DNA of 64,000 bases, taken from NCBI RefSeq assembly GCF_024294905.1, contig NZ_JANCOC010000002.1:62001-126000 (forward strand), written 5' to 3'. Source of the DNA: Rothia gullae (lineage in GTDB: Bacteria > Actinomycetota > Actinomycetes > Actinomycetales > Micrococcaceae). Every line of letters begins with the position of its first letter. Positions within the stretch are counted from its first letter, which is position 1. This document shows, one piece after another, positions 1 to 8,418 of the stretch. The notes under the pieces were generated by a model. That model saw only the letters and a list, made by a program, of their open reading frames with translations. It was not told the origin of the DNA and did no database searches. The position numbers and the translations under genes are program-made.

Positions 1-561
1 GGGGCGCGGCAGCATGGTGACCATGACGGTGTCGTCGACGTCCATGATGACACCGAGCTTCTGGCTTTCGGGAACGATATAGACGCTGGTTGCTACGGCG
101 CGGGAGCCGGGCACGTACATGATGACTTCGTGCATGCCGGGTTCCAGGTCGATACTGAGTTTGACGTCGAGCACGCCGCCGCGGTCGGTGTACGCCTCGT
201 ACTTGGTGCCATCGATGACGATGGTGACGGGCGCATCGGACATTGCGGTTGCGGTGAAGGAGCGCCAGCCGCGCATGGGGTTGGCGGTGTCTTGGGTGCC
301 TTCTACGACCTGCAGCAGGCGTTCGAGGTTGACCGTCTTGTAGAGTGCGCGGGCGATGATGCGGACCCAGCCGGGGTTTCCTTCGGAGGCGGCGCGTCCG
401 TAGCCTTCGGTGGGCACGAGGATAGGCTCGCGACCGGCGGCGATGGCGCGCTTTTCGCGCCACCTGTGCAGCCGGTCTGCAACACGGTAGCCGATGTTGA
501 CTGCCTCGTCGGCAGCATCGTTCACAAGGTTGCGCAGTTCGTGAGTGCCCAAATTCTCCAT
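1..561 (-). CDS. App1-like phosphatidate phosphatase family protein (DUF2183), 5' part only
   Basis: The first 187 residues are visible; the gene runs off the left edge of the window. Residues 174-179 read DVDDTV, the DxDxT/V nucleophile motif of HAD-type phosphatases, preceded by a beta-rich region (about 100-170). This layout fits the App1/DUF2183 family, which removes phosphate from phosphatidate-like lipids. The start is the ATG at 561, because the N-terminus from there is hydrophilic without a signal peptide, so a cytosolic or peripheral membrane enzyme is expected. Everything after the nucleophile motif lies outside the window, so family membership rests on one motif plus the N-terminal architecture. 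The gene is divergent from the deacetylase at 739. Confidence 0.7.
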   Translation of the reverse strand, partial: MENLGTHELRNLVNDAADEAVNIGYRVADRLHRWREKRAIAAGREPILVPTEGYGRAASEGNPGWVRIIARALYKTVNLERLLQVVEGTQDTANPMRGWRSFTATAMSDAPVTIVIDGTKYEAYTDRGGVLDVKLSIDLEPGMHEVIMYVPGSRAVATSVYIVPESQKLGVIMDVDDTVMVTMLPRP

Positions 562-738
562 CCCACTAGTGTAGCGGAGCGTTACCGGCTTGCGGCTTTA
601 GGATCTTGTGTTCTTATACGTAGTTTTTATACCTATTAATACTGTGGTGCTGAGCGCGCGCTGTGATGTGTACATTATTTAAGGTGTATTCGCTGTTCAG
701 ATTCGTTCCTTGCAGGTGGGGGCGTTATCCTGGAGAGT

Positions 739-1818
739 ATGACCCACTCACAGCCTAACCGCCGACTTTTTGTGCTCGGCACTGCTATGCTTCCGCTGAT
801 TGCTGCCTGCTCGAAGAAGTCGAATGACTACGACGGCACCACCGGTAATTTCACTCCGTATCAGGCTGGCGGCGAGACCTCTGCTGCTACTCGCCCCGCA
901 CCCACGAATTCACCGACCGTTGCCGCTGCTGGCAACCCGGTTGATAAGCCGCGCGAATGGCCCGGCATCGGCAACTCCCTCATTGGTGACGGTAAGTATG
1001 TTGCGTGGACTGTTGATGACGGCGCAAGCCCGGAGGCGATTCGCGGCTACGCTGAGTTCTCGAAGCGCACGAATACTCGCCTGACCTTCTTCATTAACGC
1101 TTCTTACACCGGTTTTAAGGAGCATGTGTCGTTGCTGCGTCCGCTGGTTCAGAGCGGTCAGATTCAGGTTGCGAACCACACCTACAGCCACGCTGATCTG
1201 ACCACCCTGGATGCTGAGGGTGTGAAGGAAGAGCTGCAGCGTAACGAAGACGAGATTATGAGCATGTTCGGTGTCTCGTCGAAGCCGTACTTCCGCCCGC
1301 CCTACGGCCGCTACAACGATGCGGTGCTGAAGGCTGCCGGTGAGATTGGTTTTACCCGCCCGGTCATGTGGAACGGCACTACCGGTGACGAGGCGAAGAC
1401 GAGCGCCCGCGTGATTTACACGCGCTGCATCCGCTACATGCTACCGCAACAGATCGTGCTGGGTCACCTGAACTACGAGACGATCATCCCGATCCTCGAT
1501 AAGGTGAAGGGCCTGCTCGATGACCGCGGCCTGACTGCGGTGACGGTTCGTGACTACTACGGTAACGCATCCGAGGAAGAGATTAAGGCTGCAACGCCTG
1601 AACCGACTCCTACCCCGGAGGAGAACACCCCCTCCCCCGAGGCGACTACGGAGGCGCCGACCCCTTCCCAGGAGCCGACTACTAAGGCTCCAACTCAGAC
1701 GCCGACTACCCGCCGTGAGGATAAGGTAGCGGCAAACCAGCAGGCTACCACCGCACCTGCGGCAACGACGGCACCCGCGGCTACTGCCACTACCACACCG
1801 ACAGCTGCCCGCCGATAA
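739..1818 (+). CDS. polysaccharide deacetylase lipoprotein (NodB domain)
   Basis: 359 aa. The N-terminus has two Arg, a hydrophobic stretch and a lipobox LIAAC with Cys24, so it should be a lipoprotein on the outer face of the membrane. The NodB fold shows motif 1 TVDDG (91-95), the metal-binding HTYSH (147-151), motif 3 RPPYG (186-190) and a GH pair at 242-243 as the late catalytic His. Such enzymes remove acetyl groups from peptidoglycan or other N-acetylated glycans. Motif 1 has Val in place of the usual Phe. The C-terminus (about 280-359) is a Pro/Thr/Glu/Ala-rich tail ending in RR, with no LPXTG. It is a clear paralogue of the minus-strand gene at 4020 (shared SSKPYFRPPYG block). Substrate unknown. 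Confidence 0.88.
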   Translation: MTHSQPNRRLFVLGTAMLPLIAACSKKSNDYDGTTGNFTPYQAGGETSAATRPAPTNSPTVAAAGNPVDKPREWPGIGNSLIGDGKYVAWTVDDGASPEAIRGYAEFSKRTNTRLTFFINASYTGFKEHVSLLRPLVQSGQIQVANHTYSHADLTTLDAEGVKEELQRNEDEIMSMFGVSSKPYFRPPYGRYNDAVLKAAGEIGFTRPVMWNGTTGDEAKTSARVIYTRCIRYMLPQQIVLGHLNYETIIPILDKVKGLLDDRGLTAVTVRDYYGNASEEEIKAATPEPTPTPEENTPSPEATTEAPTPSQEPTTKAPTQTPTTRREDKVAANQQATTAPAATTAPAATATTTPTAARR

Positions 1819-1840
1819 GGCCGCGTATTTCGCGTGTGCT

Positions 1841-1914
1841 AAGCCCCCTTGACCCGGTTCCTGTACGGATATTCCTGTACATAGATTCTGTACGAACCGG
1901 CGCGAGGGGGCTTT
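1841..1914 (+). terminator. hairpin terminator after the first deacetylase gene
   Basis: The arms AGCCCCCTTG.CCGGTTC and GAACCGG.CGAGGGGGCT enclose a loop with an inner GTACNGAAT-like repeat, followed by a short T-rich stretch. It belongs to a look-alike set with 2856-2903 and 3615-3666. Confidence 0.7.
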
Positions 1915-2031
1915 GCCGTACCCGGTGGGAATAACACTGGGGAATGCCCGGGAATAGACACGGCAGCCGGGGTGTTAGGTGAGCATACAAGCGGAAGTGT
2001 GCCGCATCCGAGTATGAGAGGAATAGATAAC

Positions 2032-2772
2032 ATGCGTATTGATATTTGGTCCGATATTGTGTGCCCCTTCTGCTACGTGGGCAAGCGTAACCTGGAGCAG
2101 GCGCTCGCCGAGTTTGAGCACCGTGACGAGGTTGAGGTGGTGTGGCATAGTTTTGAGCTGAACCCGTCGGCTACGGAGCATCCTGCCGGTTCATTGCCTG
2201 AGCTGATTGCCGGCAAGTATCAGATGTCGTTGGAGCAGGCGATTGCGAGCCAGGAGTCGTTGGCGGAGCGTGCCCGCGAGGTGGGTTTGGATTTCAATTG
2301 GCGTCAGGCGCGGTACGGTAACACGTTTGATGCGCACCGCGTGATTCACTATGCGGCGGAGCAGGGTTTGGCGTCGGCGGCGCAGGAGGCGTTTAAGCTG
2401 GCGTACTTTACGCAGGGCCGTTCGGTGCAGGATCACGAGTCGATTCTGGATATTGCTTCTGAGATTGGCCTGGATACTGCCGAGGTTGAGGCGGTGTTGA
2501 AGAGCGACCGTTACGCGGCGGATGTGCGTGCTGATGAGCAGTTGGCGCGCCAGCTGGGCATTAATGGTGTGCCGTTCTTCTTGATTGAGTCGAAGTGGGC
2601 GGTCAGTGGTGCGCAGCCTGCGAAGATGCTGGTGCAGGCGCTGCGTCAGGTGTGGGAGGAGACTCACCGTGTTGAGTTTTTGAACCCGCTGGCGGGCGCG
2701 GCTGGTGACGCGGCAGGTAGCAATGCTGCGGAGGCGGGTCCGTCCTGCGATATGAACGGCAACTGCTCCTAG
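2032..2772 (+). CDS. FrnE-like DsbA family oxidoreductase
   Basis: 246 aa with the chosen start. The thioredoxin-like fold begins at once with a CPFC active site (Cys11-Cys14) followed by YVGKRNL, typical of the FrnE/2-hydroxychromene-2-carboxylate isomerase branch of DsbA proteins. The cis-Pro region GVPFF sits near residue 182. An in-frame ATG exists at 1972, but the ATG at 2032 is preferred: it has GAGAGGAA about eight bases upstream and places the CPFC motif at the usual position. No signal peptide is seen, so it is probably a cytosolic thiol-disulfide protein. The C-terminus is Ala/Gly-rich and ends with two more Cys (CDMNGNC), which could be redox-active or bind metal. Substrate unknown. 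Confidence 0.85.
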   Translation: MRIDIWSDIVCPFCYVGKRNLEQALAEFEHRDEVEVVWHSFELNPSATEHPAGSLPELIAGKYQMSLEQAIASQESLAERAREVGLDFNWRQARYGNTFDAHRVIHYAAEQGLASAAQEAFKLAYFTQGRSVQDHESILDIASEIGLDTAEVEAVLKSDRYAADVRADEQLARQLGINGVPFFLIESKWAVSGAQPAKMLVQALRQVWEETHRVEFLNPLAGAAGDAAGSNAAEAGPSCDMNGNCS

Positions 2773-2855
2773 CGACAGTCAGTCCTGGATAGAGCTGCCC
2801 CGGCGGGGGGTGCTGCTCCCCTAGCGCCCCGGCTAATGCAGCCTCAGGTATAGCG

Positions 2856-2903
2856 AAGCCCTCTTGTGCCGGTTCTTGGCTAAACCGGTACGAGGGGGCT
2901 TTA
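2856..2903 (+). terminator. hairpin terminator after the FrnE-like gene
   Basis: The arms AAGCCCTCTTGTGCCGGTT and AACCGGTACGAGGGGGCTT close a short loop, followed by TTAC. Sequence and shape resemble the hairpins at 1841 and 3615. Confidence 0.75.
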
Positions 2904-3043
2904 CTATGCCCGTACGTTGCATCTTCCCTTGTCAGAAATATTTGGGGGCTCAATATTACCTGCGGATGGGACCGTTTTCATTTACACTTGAGTGTGTGTT
3001 CTACGGTGAACACCCTTGTCCACTCACTTTATAAGGGAATATT

Positions 3044-3595
3044 GTGTTGAAAATCCACACCGCGACCGCTGGTGTTCTTGCGGGTGCTCTGCTGCTGACC
3101 GGCTGCTCTTCGTCTGTTCGCGCTCCGAAGTCTGTGCCTTCTGCGTCTGCGTCGACGTCTGTTTCTGCTAGCCCTTCGGTTTCAGCTACTCCTAGTTCTT
3201 CTCCGACGCCGAGTGCGTCTGTGACTCCTTCGGAGTCTCCTACCCCGACGGTAACCCCGTCTCCGGTTCCGACTACTGAGGCTCCCGTGCAGGCACCGGC
3301 TACTGAGGCACCTTCCGCGGAGGCGCCGGCGGCTCCGGTTTCTGCGGATCCCGCGCAACAGGCTGAGCCTGTTCAGCAGGCGCCCGCGCAGGCTCCGGCG
3401 GCTGAGGCTCCCGCTCAGCAAGCTCCAGCGCAGCCGGTTCAGCAGGCTCCGGCGCGGTCGAGTGTTTACTACGAAACATGCGCTGATGCTCGTGCGGCTG
3501 GTGCGGCGCCCCTGCATCGTGGCGAGCCGGGTTACCGCCCGGGTCTAGATAAAGACGGTGACGGCGTGGCGTGCGAGCCGAAGAAGAAGCACTAA
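3044..3595 (+). CDS. lipoprotein with C-terminal excalibur calcium-binding domain
   Basis: 183 aa, starting at a GTG preceded by AAGGGA. A type II signal peptide ends in LLTGC (Cys21). Residues about 25-140 are low-complexity Ser/Pro/Thr/Ala/Gln, probably a spacer through the cell wall. The last 40 residues form an excalibur domain: two Cys and the Ca-binding-loop-like DKDGDG followed by VACE. Excalibur domains are small extracellular modules associated with calcium-binding or nuclease-like surface proteins. The gene stands alone between two terminator hairpins. Function unknown beyond surface location. Confidence 0.82.
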   Translation: MLKIHTATAGVLAGALLLTGCSSSVRAPKSVPSASASTSVSASPSVSATPSSSPTPSASVTPSESPTPTVTPSPVPTTEAPVQAPATEAPSAEAPAAPVSADPAQQAEPVQQAPAQAPAAEAPAQQAPAQPVQQAPARSSVYYETCADARAAGAAPLHRGEPGYRPGLDKDGDGVACEPKKKH

Positions 3596-3614
3596 GCTTC
3601 TACCCCCAAATATA

Positions 3615-3666
3615 GCGAAGCCCCCTTGCCCTGGTTCTGTATGAACCGGGGCAAGGGGGCTTCGTC
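3615..3666. terminator. strong bidirectional hairpin terminator
   Basis: GCGAAGCCCCCTTGCCC.GGTTC pairs with GAACCGGGGCAAGGGGGCTTCG across a four-base loop. It lies between a plus-strand lipoprotein and a minus-strand small gene and can serve both. Confidence 0.8.
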
Positions 3667-3700
3667 GTATCAGCCTCGTTCTGTCAGCTCAGCTGTGAGG

Positions 3701-3973
3701 TTAGCGCGGCTGGTAGGCGCGGGCACGCTCAGCACGAGCACGGCGCGCCTCCGCATCCTGCAGGACCGGCACCAGCATACGCACCAGCTGGCCCATACCG
3801 CGCAGCACCAAATTCAGCCACAAACCCACAGACCACACCGCCGCCACACGCGGATGCCCCGTGCGCATCCACCGCACACCCAGAAAAGACAGCGAGTAAT
3901 ACAGCAGAAGCAGCAGCGACTCACGGAAGCGGTGCACCTGCCGAAGGAGAGGATTCTGAGGAAGCTTCATCAT
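3701..3973 (-). CDS. small hypothetical membrane-associated protein
   Basis: 90 aa if started at the double ATG at 3973/3970, which follows GGGAGG directly; an in-frame GTG at 3991 is an alternative. It lies downstream of the NodB gene at 4020 on the same strand, 46 bases away, and may be co-transcribed with it. The sequence has a basic N-terminus, two hydrophobic stretches (about 18-30 and 45-70) and a very Arg/Ala-rich C-terminus. No family is recognised. The ribosome binding site and the operon-like position argue for a real gene; the short length leaves doubt. Confidence 0.5.
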   Translation of the reverse strand: MMKLPQNPLLRQVHRFRESLLLLLYYSLSFLGVRWMRTGHPRVAAVWSVGLWLNLVLRGMGQLVRMLVPVLQDAEARRARAERARAYQPR

Positions 3974-4019
3974 GCCTCCCAGTATACCCACCGGAACCCC
4001 TCGCCGGAGCTCCCCCGCA

Positions 4020-4940
4020 CTACCCGTAATAGTCGCGAATCGTCACCGTCGTCAACCCGCGCTGATCCAACAACGCCCGAATATGGTCCAGCTCAGACAC
4101 CACACCCCGATAATTCAAATGCCCAATCACAATATGCTGAGCCAAAGCATACTTCTCCGCATAGGCATACACCTCAGCCGAAGAAATATCAGATGAATCC
4201 GCCAACGACCCGTACCACAGAACCGGGCGCGTAAAACCACACGACGCCGCAGCCTCCAACACACGCGCATCATAATACCCGTACGGCGGGCGGAAATACG
4301 GCTTCGAAGACACCCCAAAAAGCTGCCTAATCTCCTCATCATTACGGGTCAACTCCTGAACAATCTGCTCATCCGTCAGGCTCGTCAACGCCGCATGACT
4401 ATACGTATGGTTCGCAATCTGCAACTGACCACTCTTCACCAGCGGCAACAACAGGTCACGATGCTGCCTAAACGCCGGGTACTGACCATTGATAAAGAAG
4501 GTGAGGCGCGTGCCAGTACGGCGGGAAAACTCCGCGTAGGCTCGTACCACCTCCGGGTCGGCGCCGTCATCGACCGTCCACGCAATATACTTGCCCTCAC
4601 CGGGCAGGCCCGTCTGCGGGCCAGTCCAGGCACGAGCTTCAGGAACCGGGTTCGACGAGGTCGCAGTCGCAGAAGCGGTCGGGGATGGGGTGTTCAACGG
4701 GGTGGCGCTAGCTGCCCCGTCAGCGTCACCCGCCGCAGAAGGGGCGCAACCGGTGAGGCCAAGACCCAGCACGCCGAAGCTCACCGCACCCAGACCAAAG
4801 GTACCAACGTGTCGTAAAATTTCCCGTCGTCCCATGGAGGTGCGGGCAGGAGCACCCGCCACCGTCCGGTCAGCGGTGAGGTCAGTAATAGCGGACTGAC
4901 GAGTAGTGATAGGTGTTTCTGAGTGTGGAGCAGTGTTCAT
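4020..4940 (-). CDS. second polysaccharide deacetylase lipoprotein (NodB), possible Tat substrate
   Basis: 306 aa from the ATG at 4940; an in-frame GTG at 4964 would add eight residues, and neither has a clear Shine-Dalgarno. A long polar N-region precedes GRREIL, a hydrophobic core and the lipobox LTGC, suggesting a lipoprotein possibly exported by the Tat route. The NodB motifs are TVDDG, HTYSH, RPPYG and IVIGH, in the same order and spacing as in the paralogue at 739. Unlike that copy it stops right after the fold (ends DYYG), without the Pro/Thr tail. The two copies face each other around the FrnE and excalibur genes. Likely acts on cell-wall glycan; substrate unknown. Confidence 0.87.
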   Translation of the reverse strand: MNTAPHSETPITTRQSAITDLTADRTVAGAPARTSMGRREILRHVGTFGLGAVSFGVLGLGLTGCAPSAAGDADGAASATPLNTPSPTASATATSSNPVPEARAWTGPQTGLPGEGKYIAWTVDDGADPEVVRAYAEFSRRTGTRLTFFINGQYPAFRQHRDLLLPLVKSGQLQIANHTYSHAALTSLTDEQIVQELTRNDEEIRQLFGVSSKPYFRPPYGYYDARVLEAAASCGFTRPVLWYGSLADSSDISSAEVYAYAEKYALAQHIVIGHLNYRGVVSELDHIRALLDQRGLTTVTIRDYYG

Positions 4941-5126
4941 ATTACGAGTGTATGATGAGACCACTGTCAGCTATCGAAAAATTCAAAATATTACTTAATA
5001 ATTAACAAAGGCGCTATTACAGAACCTTTATACACTTTCAGTCCACTCACTCGCCGAAGACCACGCTCAGTACACTAAGCTACCCGCACCCAGATAATCC
5101 AGGTCCAGCTCTAGGCAAGCACAGCA

Positions 5127-5174
5127 AGGCCCCTCCCCCAGAACACGTTCACACCGCGCCCGGAAAAGGGGCCT
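5127..5174 (-). terminator. possible terminator after the glutaminase gene
   Basis: AGGCCCCT and AGGGGCCT form an eight-base stem around a long GC-rich loop, 75 bases downstream of the glutaminase stop. There is no clear T-run, so this is tentative. Confidence 0.4.
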
Positions 5175-5246
5175 CAATATATAAGTTCACACAATCGTAC
5201 AACCAAGTACGCGGAGAGAAACCTACTCGGACTCCGAAGCTTCCGG

Positions 5247-6623
5247 CTACTCCGCCTTAGCGGAATCCAGCGCATTCAGCGCCTCCAGTGCTGCAGCCTC
5301 CGCAGCTTCTTCAGCGTCCGCCTCAGCCACACGCTCAGCATCCGACTCAGCAGAAGTCACCGCCACCGGGTTCGTCAGAACCTTCACACCCATGCTGCGC
5401 AGCGCATCCGTATTCGTGATCGTCTCGTCGTTATCAATCAGGTACACCTTGTACCCGTCATTCCGCAGACGACGCATCAGCTCCAGGAGCATGCTCTGAG
5501 CGACCTCATCCACCGCGTACACGCGCGTTACGTCCAGGGCGACCTTCGAACCCTCCATAGGGGATTCCACAATCTCACGGATTACGCGCTCCACACCTGC
5601 AAAACGGATACGGCCCTGCAACTGAATCAGGCGCATAGACTCATCGCCCGAACCGATCTGGTAGTTCGCACGCAACGCCGAACGAGCCACGGTCGGCACG
5701 TTCATCACGTGCATGCCCATGTCATCAGAGAACTGCTCGAACAGCTCCACACCGCGCACACTGTTACCGTGACCGTCAAGGCGCGGCGAGAACGTCGCCA
5801 CACCCAGCTGACCGGGCACCGCACCAATAATGCCGCCGCCCACGCCGCTCTTCGCTGGCACACCAACCTGGGTCGCCCAGTCACCAGCAGCGTTATACAT
5901 GCCGCACGTGAACATGACACTCAGCACCTGACGCACCACAGTCTTAGGAACCACCTGCTCACCCGTCACCGGATGCACACCATAGTTTGCCAAAGTCGCC
6001 GCCATCAACGCCAAATCCTTAACCGTCACCATCAGCGAGCATTGGCGGGTATAACCCTGCACCGCCACAGTCGGGTCACCGGTCAGGATGCCGTGGCCGC
6101 GCAGCATATGCGCAATCGCGTAGTTGCGGTGCGCGTGCTCCAGCTCAGACTCGTACACGCGCTCATTCACCGACAGGCGACGGCCCGCAAACGCAGACAA
6201 ACCAGAAATGACGCGCTCCATGCGCTCGCCCTGAGTCGCACCGGGAGGACCCACCAGCGAATGGGTGGTAATCGCCCCCGCGTTAATCATCGGGTTCAGC
6301 GGCTTACCGGAGCCGTCCTCCAGGGACAGCTCGTTGAACGGCTCACCGGAAGGCTCCACGCCCACCTTCGCAAGCACGTCATCATAGCCGCGGTCAGCAA
6401 GCGCCAGTGCGTACACGAACGGCTTAGAAATCGACTGGATCGTGAACTCCACATCGGAATCACCGGCGGCGTACTGCTCACCATCAACCATGACGATAGA
6501 CGCGGCAAGCTTGTCCGGGTCCACGGCGGCAAGTTCCGGAATGTAGTTTGCCAACTCACCGGAGGTATCAGAAGCGACCGACTCGAGGGTCTCGGTCAGG
6601 TAAGTGGCAATAGGTGAATGCAT
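5247..6623 (-). CDS. glsA: glutaminase with C-terminal STAS domain
   Basis: 458 aa. Residues 1-310 are a serine-dependent glutaminase of the beta-lactamase-like fold: S64-I-S-K67 is the catalytic SxxK, with further family blocks NPMINAGAI, the Asn/Tyr segment near 165-190 and a Gly-rich SGVGGGIIG. It hydrolyses L-glutamine to glutamate and ammonia. Residues about 330-435 form a STAS-like domain (sulfate transporter / anti-sigma antagonist type), and a Glu/Ala-rich tail follows. Length and two-domain plan match the salt-tolerant glutaminase known from Micrococcus luteus. No signal peptide, so cytosolic. The gene has its own upstream region and is separated from the efflux gene by 357 bases. 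Confidence 0.93.
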   Translation of the reverse strand: MHSPIATYLTETLESVASDTSGELANYIPELAAVDPDKLAASIVMVDGEQYAAGDSDVEFTIQSISKPFVYALALADRGYDDVLAKVGVEPSGEPFNELSLEDGSGKPLNPMINAGAITTHSLVGPPGATQGERMERVISGLSAFAGRRLSVNERVYESELEHAHRNYAIAHMLRGHGILTGDPTVAVQGYTRQCSLMVTVKDLALMAATLANYGVHPVTGEQVVPKTVVRQVLSVMFTCGMYNAAGDWATQVGVPAKSGVGGGIIGAVPGQLGVATFSPRLDGHGNSVRGVELFEQFSDDMGMHVMNVPTVARSALRANYQIGSGDESMRLIQLQGRIRFAGVERVIREIVESPMEGSKVALDVTRVYAVDEVAQSMLLELMRRLRNDGYKVYLIDNDETITNTDALRSMGVKVLTNPVAVTSAESDAERVAEADAEEAAEAAALEALNALDSAKAE

Positions 6624-6980
6624 AGTGTTCCGTATCTGCTGCTAATCGTGGTTGTTCTCGTCAAAAATTCCAGGATACGCCCGCCCGCTGTTCCGTTTCA
6701 GCTATTCCGTTTCAGCTGGGCTGAGGCGCTCATCGTTACAGGCTACAGCGGCTACCAAACTAAAGAGCCAGCCAGCGGACCTGTCAAAGTGTGTGGGTCA
6801 GGAGCACCTTTTGCTCCCTAAAGAGTGTATCTTTTGCGTGTTGAAGCCACCAAATATAACGGTCACTACTCCCCCGCTATCTCTGGTTCTGGTACCTGTT
6901 CTGGTTTGCCGTTTCCTGCCGTAATTTACCGCGGCGGGCAGAACCGCCGACGAAGTCCCAGCAAAACCTACGGGCAAAAC
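6624..6980. other. intergenic region between efflux gene and glutaminase
   Basis: 357 bases without a supportable gene. A GC hairpin CGGCGG-GCAGAA-CCGCCG at 6932-6949 follows the efflux gene and may terminate it. The right part must hold the glutaminase promoter, but no convincing -35/-10 pair stands out. Confidence 0.4.
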
Positions 6981-7964
6981 CTACGGGTGGCGAATCGAAG
7001 CCGGCTCACGGCCACCCAACTCGGCAGTCTCCAGCTGGAACGTCGAATGCTCTACCGACACCTCAAAATGGCTCGCCACGCACGAACGGATACGGTCCAA
7101 AATCGCCACCGCAGACCCGTCATGGAAGCACGAATCGGCAACCACCACGTGCGCGGTCACCACCGGCAGACCGGTCGCCACCATCGAAGCGTGCACGTCG
7201 TGTACCTCCACCACGCCGTCAACGCGCAGCATGTGCTCACGCATCGCGTCCAGGTCCAGGCCGTCCGGGGTGAACTCCATGAGCACCGCAGTCGTCTGCT
7301 TCATCAGACGCGCCGCACGCGGCACAATCAGCGCCGCAATCAGCAGACCGGCAAGGGCATCCGCCTGATAGAAGCCAGTCAGCCAAATCACGATAGCCGC
7401 CACAATCACACCCAGCGAACCCAGGGCGTCATTGAGCACCTCCAGGAACGCGGCACGCATATTGAAGTTCGCGTTCCTCGCCGTAGCCAGAACCGCAATA
7501 CCAATAGCGTTCGCCACCAGGCCAACCACACCAAAGATCAACAGCTCGATGCCGGGCACCTCCGGCGGGGCAAACAGGCGATGCACGCCCTCCACCGCCG
7601 TGTAGATACCCACCGCCAACAGCAGCACCGACTGCCCGAGGGCGGCAAGCACCTCAATACGGCGAAAACCCCACGTGCGGCGGGACGTTACCGGGCGCGT
7701 CATTAGCGAAGCCGCCGTGAGCGCCACCAGCAGGCCGGAGGCATCCGCCAGCGCGTGCGCCGTATCAGTCAGCAGCGCAAGACTTCCCGTGACCAACGAA
7801 CCGATCGCCTGCGCCAACACAATAACGACCGCCAAGCTGAACGCAATCAGCAGGCGCGGACGCATCGAAGCAGCATCCTCCGGGCTCGGGGCATGCGAAT
7901 GGTCGTGGTGATGCCCGTGGTGGCCGTGATGCCCGTGGTGGCCGTGATGTGCGTGCGCTCCCAT
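6981..7964 (-). CDS. cation diffusion facilitator (CDF) metal efflux protein
   Basis: 327 aa. The N-terminus is a His cluster (about residues 4-24, repeated HHG) likely to bind Zn or related ions. Six hydrophobic segments follow, then a C-terminal CDF dimerisation domain (about 235-320) with HDVH. The TM2 site TDTAHALAD carries the HxxxD pair. The TM5 site reads EVLNDALGS where ZitB-type proteins read HVLGDALGS, so the usual His is Glu while the Asp is kept. CDF proteins exchange divalent cations for protons and export Zn, Co, Cd or Mn. The start has GAGGAG eight bases upstream. No metal-responsive regulator is adjacent. Confidence 0.9.
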   Translation of the reverse strand: MGAHAHHGHHGHHGHHGHHHDHSHAPSPEDAASMRPRLLIAFSLAVVIVLAQAIGSLVTGSLALLTDTAHALADASGLLVALTAASLMTRPVTSRRTWGFRRIEVLAALGQSVLLLAVGIYTAVEGVHRLFAPPEVPGIELLIFGVVGLVANAIGIAVLATARNANFNMRAAFLEVLNDALGSLGVIVAAIVIWLTGFYQADALAGLLIAALIVPRAARLMKQTTAVLMEFTPDGLDLDAMREHMLRVDGVVEVHDVHASMVATGLPVVTAHVVVADSCFHDGSAVAILDRIRSCVASHFEVSVEHSTFQLETAELGGREPASIRHP

Positions 7965-8076
7965 GCGCTTCTCCTCAACTATGAACTGCGTTGTTGACTA
8001 TCGAGAGTTATCAGTGGATAGCAAAATCGCCCAATTCACAAGAACCGGGCGACAAGCTCCTCAACCGAGGAAAACG

Positions 8077-8149
8077 TGGAGATAAGGGGACTCGAACCCC
8101 TGACCCCCTGCATGCCATGCAGGTGCGCTACCAGCTGCGCCATATCCCC
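8077..8149 (-). tRNA. tRNA-Ala (anticodon GGC)
   Basis: 73 nt cloverleaf. The acceptor arm GGGGATA pairs with TATCTCC (one G-T), the anticodon stem CCTGC/GCAGG holds loop ATGGCAT giving anticodon GGC, and the T-arm has GGTTCGAGTCC. CCA is not encoded. Confidence 0.95.
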
Positions 8150-8418
8150 ATATTCTGTTAGTGACCTCAACGAGGCAACATGAATATATTACACACACCA
8201 CGGACAGCGATGCAAACCAGCACCCCCAAAACTCCAAAAAAGTTCCCGTGCGACCGGGCTGGCAGAAGGGGCAACCGGGCAGGCAGAAAAACCTCCGACA
8301 CGCAGACCAAACACGCAGGTCAAAAACGCTAGCCAAACACGCTAAAAGAGGCGAACCCCGCGGCACCATACAGCGCCAGCAGAGCCCACCCCTCATCAGC
8401 TAAAAATCAAGCAGAAGC

